Source: Thermoplasmata archaeon (GTDB taxonomy: Archaea > Thermoplasmatota > Thermoplasmata > Lutacidiplasmatales > UBA184). Taken from it: a stretch of 6,906 bases of DNA. Under the pieces are notes generated by a model. That model ran no database searches and was not told the origin of the DNA. It saw nothing but the letters and a program-made list of their open reading frames with translations. The position numbers and the translations under genes are program-made. The stretch spans positions 1 through 6,906 of the forward strand of contig JASHVA010000167.1 in the NCBI GenBank assembly GCA_030039715.1. The letters are read 5' to 3'. This document shows, piece after piece, positions 6,271-6,906 of this stretch; position 1 is the first letter of the stretch; the number at the start of each line of letters is the position of its first letter.

Positions 6271-6292
6271 GCGCCCGGGCGAGCCCGGGCGC
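6271..6292. repeat. Perfect 10-base-arm palindrome before the aminotransferase start
   Basis: Arms GCGCCCGGGC (6271-6280) and GCCCGGGCGC (6283-6292) are perfect complements separated by GA. The palindrome lies 3 bases upstream of the GTG start of the minus-strand gene and reaches about where transcription should start. An outer pair of 5-base arms, CCCAC (6263-6267) and GTGGG (6293-6297), includes the start codon itself. It could be a repressor operator or, in RNA, a stem that hides the start. Confidence 0.6.
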
Positions 6293-6314
6293 GTGGGCGT
6301 TCCGAGCCGTTGCC

Positions 6315-6324
6315 CTTACAAAAA
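6315..6324 (-). promoter_or_regulatory. TATA-like box of the aminotransferase gene
   Basis: On the minus strand the box reads TTTTTGTAAG, the clearest AT-rich island of the divergent region. Its centre is about 52 bases upstream of the GTG at 6267, so transcription would start near 6292, giving a leader of about 25 bases made almost wholly of the palindrome. The plus-strand reading might alternatively serve the methyltransferase gene. Confidence 0.45.
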
Positions 6325-6338
6325 CCCTCCCGCGCGCG

Positions 6339-6351
6339 GCGCCCAGGGCGC
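6339..6351. repeat. Second palindrome sharing the GCGCCC half-site
   Basis: GCGCCC (6339-6344) and GGGCGC (6346-6351) are perfect arms around one A. The same GCGCCC/GGGCGC ends bound the larger palindrome at 6271-6292. This copy sits just upstream of the probable methyltransferase promoter. The two may be sites for one regulator of both divergent genes. The high GC content makes chance matches more likely, so the role is inferred. Confidence 0.4.
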
Positions 6352-6354
6352 ACT

Positions 6355-6363
6355 TCATCTATC
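6355..6363 (+). promoter_or_regulatory. TATA-like box of the methyltransferase gene
   Basis: TCATCTATC lies with its centre about 30 bases before the ATG at 6389, predicting an almost leaderless mRNA. No Shine-Dalgarno motif precedes the ATG, consistent with this. The match is imperfect; the AT-rich island at 6315-6324 is the alternative. Confidence 0.35.
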
Positions 6364-6388
6364 CCGGTCGGCGTCCGCGCGGCCACGC

Positions 6389-6906
6389 ATGTCGCCGCGT
6401 CTCCTCCGTCGCGAGGGCCGCCGGGCGTTCGGGCGGGACCCGGCCGGCTACGCGCGGTATCGGCTCGACTATCCTCGCCGGGTCTTCGACGTGCTCGAGC
6501 GGCGGTGCGGCCTCCGTCGGGGCTCGGCGGTCTTCGAAATCGGGCCGGGGACGGGGATCGCGAGCCGCCAGCTCCTCGCGTCCGGAGCCGACCCGCTCTG
6601 CCTGATCGAGCCGGATCCGCGGCTCGCGCGCTATCTGAACACCGCCCTCGGCCGGGCGCGCTCCCGCGCCCACATCGTGAACGCGACGTTCGAGGAGGCA
6701 CGACTCCCGGAGGGGGTGTTCGACCTGGGCACGGCCGCCACGTCCTTCCACTGGGTCGACGAGTACCGGGCGCTGCCGAAGATCGCCCGCTGGCTCCGAC
6801 CCGGCGGCTGGTGGGCGATGTGGTGGAATCGCCACGGCGACCCCGACCGACCGACGGAGTTCCAGCGGGTGACGATGCCGGCCGTGGGAGGATACTCGCC
6901 GAAACG
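6389..6906 (+). CDS. Class I SAM-dependent methyltransferase (3' end cut off)
   Basis: An open frame starts at the ATG at 6389 and runs off the window, giving 172 residues without a stop. It has the class I methyltransferase (Rossmann) motifs in order. Motif I is FEIGPGTG (49-56), the SAM-binding glycine loop. Acidic motif II is LIEPDP (72-77), where the Glu should bind the ribose. FDLGTAATSFHWVD (111-124) is the post-II strand, with the HWVD typical of the Methyltransf_11/25 group. LRPGGWW (136-142) is motif III. It transfers a methyl group from S-adenosylmethionine, but the acceptor cannot be told; small-molecule or ubiquinone-type (UbiE-like) acceptors are common in this group. The N-terminal 45 residues are Arg-rich, with RDPAGYARYRLDYP as often precedes the fold. 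The missing part is the C-terminal end. It is divergent from the aminotransferase gene and may share control with it through the palindromes between them. Confidence 0.88.
   Translation, partial: MSPRLLRREGRRAFGRDPAGYARYRLDYPRRVFDVLERRCGLRRGSAVFEIGPGTGIASRQLLASGADPLCLIEPDPRLARYLNTALGRARSRAHIVNATFEEARLPEGVFDLGTAATSFHWVDEYRALPKIARWLRPGGWWAMWWNRHGDPDRPTEFQRVTMPAVGGYSPK

Noticed and set aside
1..6906. tRNA, rRNA, CRISPR array, insertion sequence or transposon ends
   Set aside because: On reading both strands I saw no cloverleaf, no regularly spaced direct repeats, no transposase motifs and no matching terminal inverted repeats.

Overview
The window is very GC-rich (roughly 70% by eye; third codon positions are almost all G or C). 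It is packed with metabolic genes and has no mobile element, RNA gene or CRISPR array that I can see. The host is most likely an archaeon. Short AT-rich TATA-like boxes stand out upstream of most genes. Three of them centre 35-37 bases before a start codon, which fits a TATA box followed by a very short leader. Shine-Dalgarno motifs are missing in front of the likely first genes; only the cupin gene, which could be second in a transcript, has one. A high-GC Thermoplasmatota-type or similar soil or subsurface archaeon is one guess. The proteins lack the strong acidity of haloarchaea. A GC-rich bacterium with leaderless mRNAs is not excluded.

Layout: a short tail of an upstream gene (1-72, +); a hairpin and promoter; a PYROXD2/phytoene-desaturase-like FAD oxidoreductase (184-1740, +); convergent with it, a Rieske non-heme iron oxygenase alpha subunit (1774-2967, -); a divergent promoter region with inverted repeats; a flavin monoamine oxidase-family protein (3097-4464, +) followed 66 bases later by a one-domain cupin (4531-4848, +); convergent with these, a class III PLP aminotransferase related to glutamate-1-semialdehyde aminomutase (4885-6267, -); a second divergent promoter region with two palindromes sharing a half-site; and a class I SAM methyltransferase cut by the window end (6389-6906, +). 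No gene-free stretch exceeds 300 bases.

The genes alternate in direction, so they are mostly separate transcripts. Their chemistry nevertheless suggests a theme. The oxygenase has the Glu-Cys-Tyr-His-Cys active-site pattern of choline, carnitine and glycine-betaine oxygenases. Next to it are an amine oxidase-fold flavoprotein, an aminotransferase, a possible metal-binding cupin and a methyltransferase. A locus handling an N-methylated or other amino compound is a reasonable inference, but no substrate can be read from the sequence, and the reductase partner the oxygenase would need is not in the window.

The points most worth a second look are: the start of the Rieske gene, whose longer reading would put the ATG inside its own TATA box; the shared-half-site palindromes at 6271-6292 and 6339-6351; and departures from family motifs in the amine oxidase, cupin and aminotransferase.
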